A stretch of 64,000 nt of DNA from Acidobacteriota bacterium (GTDB taxonomy: Bacteria; Acidobacteriota; Terriglobia; Acidiferrales; UBA7541). A program made the position numbers and the translations under genes. Shown in pieces: positions 1 to 7,884 of this stretch (its first letter is position 1; each line of letters opens with the position of its first letter). Where the stretch lies: NCBI GenBank assembly GCA_013289835.1, contig JABCZG010000020.1, forward strand, positions 28,479 through 92,478, given 5' to 3'. The notes beneath the pieces are model-generated. The model ran no database searches. It was not told the origin of the DNA and saw only the letters and a list, made by a program, of their open reading frames with translations.

Positions 1-181
1 CGGCTTCTGCTTGTCCCAGGAGATTCTTGCGAACCTTCTCGGCGACATCCACGGGGATGGAGCTCGAGTGCGTTTTCTTTTCGGTTACCCCGTACCCGGG
101 CAAAAGGTCAATGATGGCTTTCGCCTTGACCTCGAGTTCGCGGGCCAGCTCGTTGATTCGGACTTGATTTGCGTCGGTCAT
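1..181 (-). CDS. infB: Translation initiation factor IF-2, N-terminal fragment
   Basis: Only the first 60 codons are present; the gene runs off the left edge. The reverse strand reads MTDANQVRINELARELEVKA from an ATG at 181, the usual opening of the IF-2 N-terminal helical domain (RINELARELEVK...IIDLLPGYGV). IF-2 is the GTPase that places initiator tRNA on the 30S subunit; the GTPase part lies outside the window. The start is 8 bases after the nusA stop, so infB is the third gene of a rimP-nusA-infB operon, the common bacterial order. Identity rests on this domain and on the position behind nusA. Confidence 0.9.
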   Translation of the reverse strand, partial: MTDANQVRINELARELEVKAKAIIDLLPGYGVTEKKTHSSSIPVDVAEKVRKNLLGQAEA

Positions 182-189
182 GAATCCTT

Positions 190-1707
190 TTAAGACTTTG
201 CCTCTTCCGCTTTCTCCGCATCCTTGTTGCTGTCAGCGGGCGCGGCCTCGGCGGCGTTTTCTTCCGCCACCGGCGTTTCTTCGGCTGCTTGCGAAGCTTC
301 TTCGGTTTCTTGCGGCGCTTCGACGCTTGCAGGAGTCTCTGTAGTCTCTACAGCTGCAGCTTCGCCTTCTTCCGCAGGAGCGTCCGTGGTCGCAGCAGCT
401 TCGTCCGTGGCCGCAGCGGCTTCGCCCGTCGCGGCGGCAGTTTCCGTGCCGCCTTCGTAGAAGCGGTTCACCGCCTGATAAATCTTGTCCACCATCTTTT
501 CGCCGATGCCCGGAATCTCCATCAACTGTTCGGGCGTCATCCCGGCGAGCTTCTCGACGGAGGTAATCCCCGCGGCTTCGATTTTCTCGATGGTCTTCGC
601 ACCCACGCCGGCCAGCGAGGTCAAAGGCGTCGCCGGCGCGGTCAGAGCGGTCATTTGCTCTTCGATTTCCTGGCGCTTCTCTTCCTCGCTCTTGATGTCA
701 ATGTCCCAGCCGATGAGCTTGCTGGCCAGGCGGACGTTCTGCCCCTTCTTGCCGATGGCCAGGGAAAGCTGGGAATCCTCGACGATCACTTCGAGCTTTT
801 TATTTTCCGGGTCGGTGATTTGCACGCGCGTCACCTTCGCCGGGCTGAGCGCTTTCTGCGCAAACGCCACCGTCTCTTCGTTGTAGGGGATAATGTCGAT
901 TTTTTCGCCGCGCAACTCGCGGATAATCGATTGCACGCGCATGCCCTTCATGCCTACGCACGCGCCCACGGGATCCACGTCCTTGTCGCGGCTCGCCACT
1001 GCTACTTTCGTGCGTTCGCCGGCTTCGCGGGCTGCAAAGCGGATCTGCACCGTGCCGTCGTAAATTTCCGGCACTTCCATTTCGAACAGACGCTGCACCA
1101 AGCTGGCATCCGCGCGCGAAACGATCACTTGCGGCCCCTTTGCCGCGCGGTCCACCATCTTGATCACCACGCGCAGACGCTCGCCGATATTGTAGGTTTC
1201 CAGCTTCGATTGCTCGCGCTTCGGCAGCCGCGCTTCCGTGCGTCCCATGTCCACGATCAGGTCCGGGCCTTCGGCGCGCTTGACGATCACGGTCACCAAC
1301 TCGCCGACGCGCGTATGGTATTCGTTGAAAATCGTGTCGCGCTCGGCCTCGCGCACTTTCTGCAGAATTACCTGCTTCGCCGTTTGCGCCGCGATGCGCC
1401 CCAGGACGTCCGTGGGCTTCGCCGTTACAATCTCCGTGCCCACTTCCGCCGCCGGATTCTTTTTCTTCGCTTCCGCCAGGGTGACTTCTTTCTTCGGGTC
1501 GGTCACTTCCTCAACGACGGTGTACACCGAATACACGTCCACCTGCCCGGTTTCCTGGTTGAACTTCGCGCGGAGGTCTTCTTCCGTCTTGTAATATTTC
1601 CGCGCCGCCACCACCATCGCGTCTTCAATCGCAGACACCACGACTTCCGGCTCGATATGCTTCTCGCGGCTCAGCATTTCAATCTGTTGGTAGAGCAAAT
1701 TCGCCAT
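190..1707 (-). CDS. nusA: Transcription termination/antitermination protein NusA
   Basis: A 505-residue NusA, which binds RNA polymerase and nascent RNA to control pausing, termination and antitermination. The N-terminal polymerase-binding domain (about 1-125) opens with MANLLYQQIEMLSREKHIEP. An S1 domain follows (about 135-200), then two KH domains (about 230-345, with the VGMKGMRVQ and IGKKGQNVRLA loops). A helix-hairpin-helix region (about 362-417, LAGVGAKTIEKI and IPGIGEKMVDKI) comes next. The last 88 residues or so are a low-complexity Ala/Glu/Thr acidic tail, probably disordered. It lies between rimP and infB. A 143-base spacer separates it from rimP, rather long for an operon junction. 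Confidence 0.97.
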   Translation of the reverse strand: MANLLYQQIEMLSREKHIEPEVVVSAIEDAMVVAARKYYKTEEDLRAKFNQETGQVDVYSVYTVVEEVTDPKKEVTLAEAKKKNPAAEVGTEIVTAKPTDVLGRIAAQTAKQVILQKVREAERDTIFNEYHTRVGELVTVIVKRAEGPDLIVDMGRTEARLPKREQSKLETYNIGERLRVVIKMVDRAAKGPQVIVSRADASLVQRLFEMEVPEIYDGTVQIRFAAREAGERTKVAVASRDKDVDPVGACVGMKGMRVQSIIRELRGEKIDIIPYNEETVAFAQKALSPAKVTRVQITDPENKKLEVIVEDSQLSLAIGKKGQNVRLASKLIGWDIDIKSEEEKRQEIEEQMTALTAPATPLTSLAGVGAKTIEKIEAAGITSVEKLAGMTPEQLMEIPGIGEKMVDKIYQAVNRFYEGGTETAAATGEAAAATDEAAATTDAPAEEGEAAAVETTETPASVEAPQETEEASQAAEETPVAEENAAEAAPADSNKDAEKAEEAKS

Positions 1708-1765
1708 GTATCGTCCCTGAAATCTCCGGTCCCTGATCCCGCAAGCCGCCTTCGCGTTTCGCGGC

Positions 1766-1796
1766 TATCTTTTCTCTGTGACCTCTGTGTCCTCAG
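1766..1796. repeat. CACAGAG-type short repeat in the rimP-nusA spacer
   Basis: The spacer between rimP and nusA holds, on the minus strand, two CACAGAG words separated by a few bases (seen on plus as CTCTGTG...CTCTGTG). A similar arrangement (CACAGAG, CACGGAG, CACAGAG) occurs near 34355-34381. Whether this is a true dispersed element or chance similarity cannot be settled from two copies. Confidence 0.3.
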
Positions 1797-1850
1797 CGCA
1801 CTTTCTGTTAATTCTTTTTTCTGGCGCTTTCAGACAACTGAAAACTCTTC

Positions 1851-2381
1851 TCAAAACTCCACAACCAAATTCGCCTTGCGGATTGCCTCCAGCGGCACCT
1901 CAACCGTCCGCGCTTGCTTGCCCTGCAACTCCATGCGGACTTTCCCGTCCGCAAAACCGGCTAGCCGGCCCTCAAAATACTTTGCGTCACCGACCGGCTC
2001 GGCCGTCGAAATTTTCGCCAGCCGCCCTTTAAAGCGCTCGAAATCCGCCGGCTTTTTCAGCGCCCGGTCCATCCCCGGAGAACTTACTTCCAGGACGTAT
2101 CCCGGCCCCGGAATCAGTTCTTCAACATCCAGGATCACGCTCAATTGCTGGCTGACGCGCTCGCAATCCGCGTGGCTGATCTTCGCGTACGGGTCACTTA
2201 CGGTCTCTTCCCCGCCAATTTCCCCCGCCGCATCGCTCAACCGCGCCGCCGGCTTTGGCACCCGGTCGATATACACCCGCAGGAACCGCTGCTTGCCGAT
2301 TTTCCATTCGACGTCAACGATTTCCAGGCCTTCCGAACGCGCTACCCGCTCGGCGGCATCCCGGATTTTCTCCAAATCCAA
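1851..2381 (-). CDS. rimP: Ribosome maturation factor RimP
   Basis: RimP, needed for late 30S subunit assembly; about 176 residues from the proposed TTG at 2381. The start is LDLEKIRDAAERVARSEGLE, typical of the RimP N-terminal domain, followed by IVDVEW, LRVYIDR and VSQQLSVILDVEELIPG, then EVSSPGMDRAL, the family hallmark; a short SH3-like C-terminal domain (FKGRLAKI...) ends the protein. The frame stays open to 2456, but that extension runs through a terminator hairpin and has no family similarity. GGGGAG lies just before the TTG. First gene of rimP-nusA-infB; promoter at 2490-2518. Confidence 0.93.
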   Translation of the reverse strand: MDLEKIRDAAERVARSEGLEIVDVEWKIGKQRFLRVYIDRVPKPAARLSDAAGEIGGEETVSDPYAKISHADCERVSQQLSVILDVEELIPGPGYVLEVSSPGMDRALKKPADFERFKGRLAKISTAEPVGDAKYFEGRLAGFADGKVRMELQGKQARTVEVPLEAIRKANLVVEF

Positions 2382-2434
2382 GCAGAGACTCCCCGACCTT
2401 CGCCGGTCCGCACTGCACTCCGTCCGGCGCCAAC

Positions 2435-2458
2435 AAAAAAGTGGGCTTGCGCCCACTT
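2435..2458 (-). terminator. Terminator-like hairpin in the rimP leader (possible attenuator)
   Basis: On the minus strand, AAGTGGGC and GCCCACTT form a perfect 8-bp stem with a 4-base loop, followed directly by six T residues. It lies downstream of the likely rimP promoter and about 55 bases ahead of the rimP start, so it would end transcripts before the operon. That makes it an attenuator candidate rather than the terminator of the upstream gene, which has its own hairpin at 2566-2592. Confidence 0.65.
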
Positions 2459-2489
2459 ATCCGTCCGACCCGCTTCAGAGCGAAAATAG

Positions 2490-2518
2490 AGTATATTCCC
2501 GCTGCACGGCAAAAGCAA
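2490..2518 (-). promoter_or_regulatory. Sigma-70-type promoter of rimP-nusA-infB
   Basis: Reverse strand TTGCTT (plus 2513-2518), 17-base spacer, TATACT (plus 2490-2495). Predicted transcription start near 2483, giving a leader of roughly 100 bases that contains the hairpin at 2435-2458. Motif match only. Confidence 0.65.
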
Positions 2519-2565
2519 GATACGGGCCTTCTGAGCCTCACGAGTTCTTACATACCAGAAAAGAA

Positions 2566-2592
2566 GCGGCCAGGCTCGCAAAGCCTGGCCGC
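2566..2592 (-). terminator. Rho-independent terminator of the phosphoesterase gene
   Basis: A 10-bp perfect stem (GCGGCCAGGC with GCCTGGCCGC, 7-base loop) sits 26 bases after the stop of the phosphoesterase gene and is followed on the minus strand by the T-rich TTCTTTTCTGG. Confidence 0.75.
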
Positions 2593-2618
2593 CCTGTATT
2601 CCCTTCCGATGGAACAAC

Positions 2619-4265
2619 TTACTTCGGCGTGCAATCCTGCGCCGGTGGTGGGACTGGCGTGATTGGCGTGCCGGACGACGGTGCGCGGTCGAAGTCGAAC
2701 ATGTCTTCTAGCGTGTGCGCGTGCTGGTCACGCTTGGTCAAATGGAGCCTGGTGGCAATCATGTCATCGTTGTCATTGTCGCTGTCTTCGTCCACGCTCG
2801 CCGCAAAGCTCAAGAAGCGCTTTTCGATGAACGCCAAAATCGAGGTGTGGTCGCCAATCGTGTGAGAAACGTAATGGAGCTTGGAGAATGGCGACACCGC
2901 CAGGAAGGGCACGCGCACGCCGAGTTGATCGAACGACGCGCAGTCATCCGGATACGGCCCGGCCGGATTGGTGGTGAATTCCGGGCAGAGCTTGCCGGCA
3001 TCAATTACTGTCGTGTCCGTCGTGCTTAGAAGGTTCTGGCTGCACTCCGCTCCGCCGCCCGGTTGCAGGCTCAACGGCACGTTGGAAAGATCGGCGCACT
3101 GTCCGGGGAAGATGCCGTCCGGAGTCCTTGCGTGCCCTTGCGGAGCCGCGGGCGACGCCACGTGGTCGTAGTAACCACCGTGTTCGTCGTAGGTGATGAA
3201 TATGACGGAGTCATTCCAGAAGGGACCATTGCGCACCGCGCTGAGTACCTGTGAAACGTAGGCCTGCCCGCGCTGGATGTCTGTCGGCGGATGCTCGTCA
3301 TTTTCCGACGCGATTCCGAAGAGACCGAAATTTGGATCCACGAAGGACACGCTCGGCAACGGACCCACGCCGGGCACGCCACTGGCCTGCGCGAGGAACA
3401 ATTTCAACGGGAGGAAATGCGGATCGATGGCCGTCGCGCTGAATGGACGGAATGCTCCGCCCTGCGGTGCGTCCTGGAAATAGTCGGCCCAGGTGACATT
3501 ATTCTTGTCGAAGAGGTCGAAAATTGTTCCGGTAATGGGCTTGTATCCGCCAACTGGGGGAAACGTGTCGCTGGTGGTCAGATGCCCGAAAGAAGTGGCG
3601 GCTGCCAGGTACGAGCGGTTCGGAAACGTGGGACCGAGCACCGAGGCAAAATACCGGTCGTTCACTGCGAAGTTCGCCGCCAGGCCGTAATAGAACGGAA
3701 TATCGTCCTGCGTGTAAAAGCCCATGGTTTGATCTTCCGTCGGGCTTTCCACTCCGTTGTCCAGCTGCTCGGTGGCGTCGTTCACGCGCACAAATCCGTT
3801 ATCGTCGGGATCGCGCAGAGTATTATTGGGGTGGAAAAAATTCACTTCTTCGTGGGTTTCGAACCAGGAATGATTCAGGTCCGGAGCCGCGCAGCGCTTC
3901 GGATCGTGAAACGAGAATACTACGCTCCCGTCCTCTTCGCGGTTGGAATTGAAGCACGTGAGCGTGCCGTCTTGGTTCACCTTGCAAGCCAGCCCATCCA
4001 CGCAATCGTGGTCGTCTTTGCGGCACCCGCCGATTCCGTTGCGGTAGGGACTTCCCGGCGCATAAGCCAAGGCGCCAAAATAATTATCGAAGGAATGGTT
4101 CTCCTGCATGATGACGATGATGTGCTTGACCTTGCTTAGATCGCCGTCAGCCCTCACGGGCTTCGCCGCCAGCAGTCCGAGCAATAACGGCAGCACCAGC
4201 GCTGCCCGCAGAATTCCTCGCAGTCCCCACAATGTAATTCGTTCTAAAATCTGAAAATTACGCAT
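2619..4265 (-). CDS. Secreted phosphoesterase (phospholipase C / acid phosphatase family)
   Basis: About 548 residues from the ATG at 4265, which AAGG precedes by 8 bases; a GTG three codons earlier is less likely. A basic N-terminus and a hydrophobic stretch (AALVLPLLLGLLAA) form a signal peptide. The mature protein begins with KHIIVIMQENHSFDNYFG, the metal-binding and nucleophile region of the phosphoesterase family PF04185 (non-haemolytic phospholipase C, AcpA-type acid phosphatase). Other family landmarks are FFHPNN, GPTFPNRSYLAAATS, YDEHGGYYDHV and RVPFLAVSPFSK. It probably releases phosphate from phospholipids or other phosphoesters outside the inner membrane; the substrate cannot be told. 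Monocistronic, with its own terminator. Confidence 0.88.
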   Translation of the reverse strand: MRNFQILERITLWGLRGILRAALVLPLLLGLLAAKPVRADGDLSKVKHIIVIMQENHSFDNYFGALAYAPGSPYRNGIGGCRKDDHDCVDGLACKVNQDGTLTCFNSNREEDGSVVFSFHDPKRCAAPDLNHSWFETHEEVNFFHPNNTLRDPDDNGFVRVNDATEQLDNGVESPTEDQTMGFYTQDDIPFYYGLAANFAVNDRYFASVLGPTFPNRSYLAAATSFGHLTTSDTFPPVGGYKPITGTIFDLFDKNNVTWADYFQDAPQGGAFRPFSATAIDPHFLPLKLFLAQASGVPGVGPLPSVSFVDPNFGLFGIASENDEHPPTDIQRGQAYVSQVLSAVRNGPFWNDSVIFITYDEHGGYYDHVASPAAPQGHARTPDGIFPGQCADLSNVPLSLQPGGGAECSQNLLSTTDTTVIDAGKLCPEFTTNPAGPYPDDCASFDQLGVRVPFLAVSPFSKLHYVSHTIGDHTSILAFIEKRFLSFAASVDEDSDNDNDDMIATRLHLTKRDQHAHTLEDMFDFDRAPSSGTPITPVPPPAQDCTPK

Positions 4266-4274
4266 CGGTCGCAC

Positions 4275-4590
4275 CTTTCCCGTTCTCGTCTCGGGCCAGG
4301 GCGTTCCTGCCGCCCTCTGCCCTCAGGGATAAGACCGCCCGCCGTGCGAATTTGCGATGAACAGTTGGAGAACATTCTGTAACTCGGTAATTGCTGGATG
4401 GACGTAGCGAAATCCTTGGCGAGCCGGAGATTGTGATGTCGTACTTCGGGTCTCTTTTCAGACCTGACGTTGGAATTAGAATATGCGCCGAGCGCAAAGT
4501 CGTTCTTGGTCCAGGAGAAAAGCGGGCAGAAACTTTACAGCAGCTCGTGTCTAGCCGTATAGTCGTTCGACGGCCACATTCCCGTACCGA
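4275..4590. other. Divergent intergenic region, phosphoesterase / TPM operon
   Basis: About 316 bases between two divergently transcribed genes. The open frames here have no start signals and no recognisable protein. The promoter of the plus-strand operon is at 4534-4563; I do not see a convincing one for the phosphoesterase. Confidence 0.5.
4534..4563 (+). promoter_or_regulatory. Likely promoter of the TPM-nucleotidyltransferase-lemA operon
   Basis: TTTACA (4534-4539), 18-base spacer, TATAGT (4558-4563). Predicted start near 4570, about 20 bases before the ATG at 4591. Motif match only. Confidence 0.55.
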
Positions 4591-5406
4591 ATGAAACAGT
4601 CCTCCCTCTTTCGAATCGCGCTGCTTCCCTGCCTGGTGCTCCTCGGAGCATGCCTCGGTTTCGCGGAAGACATTTCGAAAATCCATCCCACGGGTTATGT
4701 CACCGATCTAGCCGGAGTCGTCGCCACAAACACAAAGGCGCAACTGGAAGCGCTATGCACGGAAGTGGAGCAAAAAACCGGCGCGCAAATGGCGATTGTG
4801 ACGGTCAATTCGCTCGATGACCGAAGCGTCGAAGACTACGCGGTGGATGTGTACAAACAGCTCGGTGTCGGAAGCAAGAAGGACAATCGCGGCGTGTTGC
4901 TCCTGGTCGCGCCGCACGAGCGCAAGTATCGCATTGAAGTCGGCTACGGACTCGAGCCGGTGATCAACGATGCGCGAGCCGGCGACGCTGGCCGCGCCAT
5001 GGTGCCGTTTCTTCGGCAAGGAGACTACAGCAAGGCCACGGAAGCTGCCGCCTGGCAATTGGCAAACTACATTGCGGGAGATGCTGGCGTCACTCTGAGC
5101 GGCCAGCCTCCCGTAACGCACTATCGGGACTCAGGCGGGCACGTGGGATTCCCCGTATTCTGGGTCATTCTGATTGTGATTATTTTCTTTCGCTTGATTG
5201 CCGGAATGTCTGGCCGCCCGGGCAGCGGAGCAGGCGGCAGCGGCTGCCTCTGGTTTCTCCTGGGCATGATGGCGGGCGGCGGGCCGGGGGGCCGGTCAGG
5301 AAGTAGCTGGGGCGGTGGTGGAGGTGGGGGTTTTGGTGGCGGCGGGGGATTTGGCGGGTTTGGCGGCGGGAGTAGTGGAGGCGGAGGCGCCTCCGGAAGT
5401 TGGTAG
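4591..5406 (+). CDS. TPM domain protein with glycine-rich tail (YgcG family)
   Basis: A 271-residue exported protein. An N-terminal hydrophobic segment (ALLPCLVLLGACLGFA) is a signal peptide; LGAC could be a poor lipobox. The TPM domain (PF04536, about 30-165) shows HPTGYVTDLAGV, TGAQMAIVTVNSL, VEDYAVDVYKQLGVGSKKDNRGVLLLV and YRIEVGYGLEP. A membrane segment (about 190-205, FPVFWVILIVIIFFRLIAG) precedes a Gly/Ser tail ending GGGGASGSW. Such proteins often sit beside lemA and act at the envelope; their biochemical role is unsettled (phosphatase activity reported for a plant TPM protein). First of three closely packed genes with the nucleotidyltransferase and lemA. Confidence 0.88.
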   Translation: MKQSSLFRIALLPCLVLLGACLGFAEDISKIHPTGYVTDLAGVVATNTKAQLEALCTEVEQKTGAQMAIVTVNSLDDRSVEDYAVDVYKQLGVGSKKDNRGVLLLVAPHERKYRIEVGYGLEPVINDARAGDAGRAMVPFLRQGDYSKATEAAAWQLANYIAGDAGVTLSGQPPVTHYRDSGGHVGFPVFWVILIVIIFFRLIAGMSGRPGSGAGGSGCLWFLLGMMAGGGPGGRSGSSWGGGGGGGFGGGGGFGGFGGGSSGGGGASGSW

Positions 5407-5432
5407 CACGCAAGGAAAGGAACGCAACAGAA

Positions 5433-6185
5433 ATGCTTTCCACGGATGCAAAACTATCGGAATTGGTGAACCGGCTGAAGGAATTCGCGGCGGCGAATCT
5501 CGAGTGCGTCATTTTGTTCGGTTCGGCGGCACGCGGCGATTTCCGCACGGGATTTTCGGATCTCAATGTCGCCTGCATTCTGCACTCCCTCAGCGTGGAA
5601 GAATTGGGCCGCCTGGCGCACGTAGTGAAGTGGTGGTGCGTGGACCAGAAGGAACCCGCGCCTCTTTTCTTCACCAGAGATGAGTTGCATCAGGCTGCCG
5701 ACGTTTTTTCCATCGAGATTCTCGATATGAAGCACGGCCGGCGCGTGCTGTATGGAAAAGACGTCGTCGCGGAAATTGAAGTGCCCATGAATCTTCATCG
5801 CGTGCAGATCGAACACGACCTGCGTACGATGATCTTGAAGCTGCGGCAGCAGTATCTGCGCGCGCCGGGCAATGCCAAAGAGCTCACCCCGGTCCTGCGC
5901 AAATCGTTCTCCGGCGTGCTGACGCTTCTGCGCCACGCGGTGATGGCCTTCGGCGAGGAACCGCCGGCAACGCCGCATGAGATCATTGCGCGTGCCGTGG
6001 CGCTGACAGGATCCGATACGGCGGCCTTCAACGCCCTGCTGAAACTTCGTGAAACCGGAGAATTCCACGGCGAAATTGTTCCCGCCTATGGTGCGTATTT
6101 AAATGCATTGGAAAAAGTTTCGAGCGCGCTGGACAAACATCTCCCCAAGCGGGAATGGCAGCGCGTAAAGAATGCCCATTCGTGA
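5433..6185 (+). CDS. Nucleotidyltransferase-fold protein
   Basis: About 250 residues. The ATG at 5433 is preferred because AAGGAAAGGAA lies about 12 bases upstream; a TTG at 5400 would overlap the TPM gene. Residues 24-46 (ECVILFGSAARGDFRTGFSD, then LNV) match the NTP_transf_2 / pol-beta nucleotidyltransferase fold, with the GS motif at 30-31. The usual D-x-D metal pair reads D43-L-N45 here, so the second acidic residue is Asn. The C-terminal half (about 120-250) is alpha-helical. It sits between a TPM gene and lemA with the lemA start 23 bases beyond its stop, indicating co-expression. Substrate unknown; activity is in doubt because of the Asn. Confidence 0.7.
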   Translation: MLSTDAKLSELVNRLKEFAAANLECVILFGSAARGDFRTGFSDLNVACILHSLSVEELGRLAHVVKWWCVDQKEPAPLFFTRDELHQAADVFSIEILDMKHGRRVLYGKDVVAEIEVPMNLHRVQIEHDLRTMILKLRQQYLRAPGNAKELTPVLRKSFSGVLTLLRHAVMAFGEEPPATPHEIIARAVALTGSDTAAFNALLKLRETGEFHGEIVPAYGAYLNALEKVSSALDKHLPKREWQRVKNAHS

Positions 6186-6207
6186 TCCTGAATCATTCGA
6201 GGTGCAT

Positions 6208-6825
6208 ATGAAAGCAGTTCTAGTGGTTTTGATCGTTCTGGTGATCATCGCTCTGATGCTTGGCGGCTCGTTTGTGGGCCGCAGGAATCAGATGGCTATC
6301 AAGCGGGAAGCCGTGAACGCCGCATGGGCGCAGGTGGATGTCGTTCTGCAGCGCCGCGCGGATCTGATCCCCAATCTGGTGGAGACGGTAAAGGGTATTG
6401 CAGTGCAAGAACAGATTGTGTTCGGCGATATCGCCAAGGCGCGTTCCGCCCTCCTGGGCGCGCATTCTCCGGCAGAAAAAATCGCCGCGAACGGCCAATT
6501 GGATTCCGCGCTGGGACGCCTGCTGGTGGTCGTCGAGAATTATCCGCAGTTAAAATCCAACGAGAATTTCCTGCGCCTGCAAGATGAGCTGGCCGGAACG
6601 GAAAACCGCATCGCGGTCGAGCGGCGGCGCTACAACGAAGTCGTGCAAGATTACAACACGTATATCTCGCTGTTCCCGAATAGCCTGGTCGCCAGTTTTG
6701 GCGGCTTCACCCGCAACGATGCCTACTTCAAGACCGACGAAGGCGCGCGCCAGGCTCCCAAGGTGAATTTCGACTACGGCAAACCGGCCGCGCCGAGCAC
6801 AGTGCCAGCGCCGGCGAAACCCTGA
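6208..6825 (+). CDS. lemA: LemA family protein
   Basis: 205 residues from the ATG at 6208, with GAGGTG just upstream. One N-terminal membrane helix (VLVVLIVLVIIALMLGGSFVG) leads into the LemA domain (PF04011). Landmarks are NQMAIKREAVNAAWAQVDVV, LQRRADLIPNLVETVKG, LRLQDELAGTENRIAVERRRYNEVVQDYNTYI and FPNSLVASFGGF. The C-terminus is short and Pro/Ala rich. LemA proteins are membrane-anchored helical bundles of uncertain function, frequently paired with TPM proteins as here. Last gene of the three-gene operon. Confidence 0.93.
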   Translation: MKAVLVVLIVLVIIALMLGGSFVGRRNQMAIKREAVNAAWAQVDVVLQRRADLIPNLVETVKGIAVQEQIVFGDIAKARSALLGAHSPAEKIAANGQLDSALGRLLVVVENYPQLKSNENFLRLQDELAGTENRIAVERRRYNEVVQDYNTYISLFPNSLVASFGGFTRNDAYFKTDEGARQAPKVNFDYGKPAAPSTVPAPAKP

Positions 6826-6853
6826 TCGGCGTCAGTTTGTTGCGCGGCGGGCG

Positions 6854-7660
6854 TTAGTCGAACAGGTCCGGCTGCTCGCGCGTGATGCGATCCCACAGCG
6901 GCTGAAACTGGAACCAACCGGCCAGCGGCGATCCCACTTGCGAATAGGTGAGCTTCGCGGTTTCGTGCGCAATTTTGTGCGCCTGCCCGGCCGCCTCTGC
7001 CAGCAATTGCGCCTGGCATGACCGGTCCATGGTGATGAACCACCACGTCGCTTCGTCCACCGTGCGCCCAACGGTGAGCAGGCCATGATTCCGCAGGATG
7101 GCCGCTTTTTTACCGCCCAGAGCCATCGCGATGCGGTCGCCTTCGGAGGTTTCCTCGACGACGCCGGAGTAATCCTCAAAAACGGCGTGATCGTCGTAAA
7201 ACGCGCAGGCATCCTGCGTGATGGGGTCGAGCAATCTTCCCAGCGAAGACCAGGCCTTGCCATTCAGTGAGTGCGCATGCGCAGCTGCGATCACGTCCGG
7301 CCGGGCTTTGTGGATGCGCGAGTGAATGGCAAACGCGGCCAGGTTCACTTCGCGATTCCCTTCCACAACTTGCCCGGCGTCATTCACGAGCACCAGGTCG
7401 GAGACACGGATCTGGCTGAAGTGCATACCGAACGGATTCACCCAAAAATGATCTAGCCGCTCGGGATCGCGTGCGGTGATGTGCCCGGCGACGCCTTCAT
7501 CGAAGCCACATTTGGAAAAGAGACGGAAGCTGGCGGCGAGGCGTTCCTTGCGATGACGCCGCTCCTCGGCAGGAGTGGCAAAGACGGGCGGACGAGGAAC
7601 GCGATCGAGGATGCTTTTCTGCGGAGCGGCTTTTTCTTGCTGAACTTTTGCTTCAGGCAT
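6854..7660 (-). CDS. Class II aldolase/adducin domain protein
   Basis: 268 residues from the ATG at 7660, which has a very good ribosome site (GGAGG, 5 bases upstream); an open extension to 7813 lacks one. Residues about 35-240 form the class II aldolase fold (PF00596): FSKCGFDEGVAGHITARDPE, WVNPFG, NLAAFAIHSRIHKARPDVIAAAHAHS with the zinc-binding H-x-H, and ILRNHGLLTVGRTVDEA supplying the third His. Members cleave sugar phosphates (fuculose, ribulose or rhamnulose phosphate) or are uncharacterised; the closest resemblance seems to be to the adducin-like group, so no substrate is assigned. It stands alone, convergent with lemA. Confidence 0.88.
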   Translation of the reverse strand: MPEAKVQQEKAAPQKSILDRVPRPPVFATPAEERRHRKERLAASFRLFSKCGFDEGVAGHITARDPERLDHFWVNPFGMHFSQIRVSDLVLVNDAGQVVEGNREVNLAAFAIHSRIHKARPDVIAAAHAHSLNGKAWSSLGRLLDPITQDACAFYDDHAVFEDYSGVVEETSEGDRIAMALGGKKAAILRNHGLLTVGRTVDEATWWFITMDRSCQAQLLAEAAGQAHKIAHETAKLTYSQVGSPLAGWFQFQPLWDRITREQPDLFD

Positions 7661-7820
7661 AAGAGCCTCCGTGCGGATAGGGGGCGACGTCAGGAATTGT
7701 GCCTTAGTGCAGAGGAATTGCAAAGTGCGAGCGCGGTCCCGGCCCGAGGAACGAGAGTACCGCGGCGTCGCAGGGGAAGTTGAATCCACCTTTCTCGAAA
7801 ATTGAGTCCGCACAAAAGAA

Positions 7821-7847
7821 AAGCGCCCCGAACAAGTCGGGACGCTT
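7821..7847 (-). terminator. Rho-independent terminator of ompH
   Basis: 11-bp stem with one G-U wobble (AAGCGTCCCGA with TCGGGGCGCTT, 5-base loop), followed on the minus strand by TTCTTTT. It lies 38 bases after the ompH stop. Confidence 0.75.
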
Positions 7848-7884
7848 TACAAGAATCAAAAACCGACAGAAGAAATTTTGAATC

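Noticed and set aside
289..2865. Long plus-strand open frame antisense to nusA and rimP
   Set aside because: Its Arg/His/Leu-rich reading is a codon-bias shadow of the GC-rich genes on the other strand; no start signals and no recognisable domain.
4258..4686. Minus-strand open frame in the divergent region before the TPM gene
   Set aside because: Overlaps both a promoter and the start of the TPM gene; composition is not protein-like.
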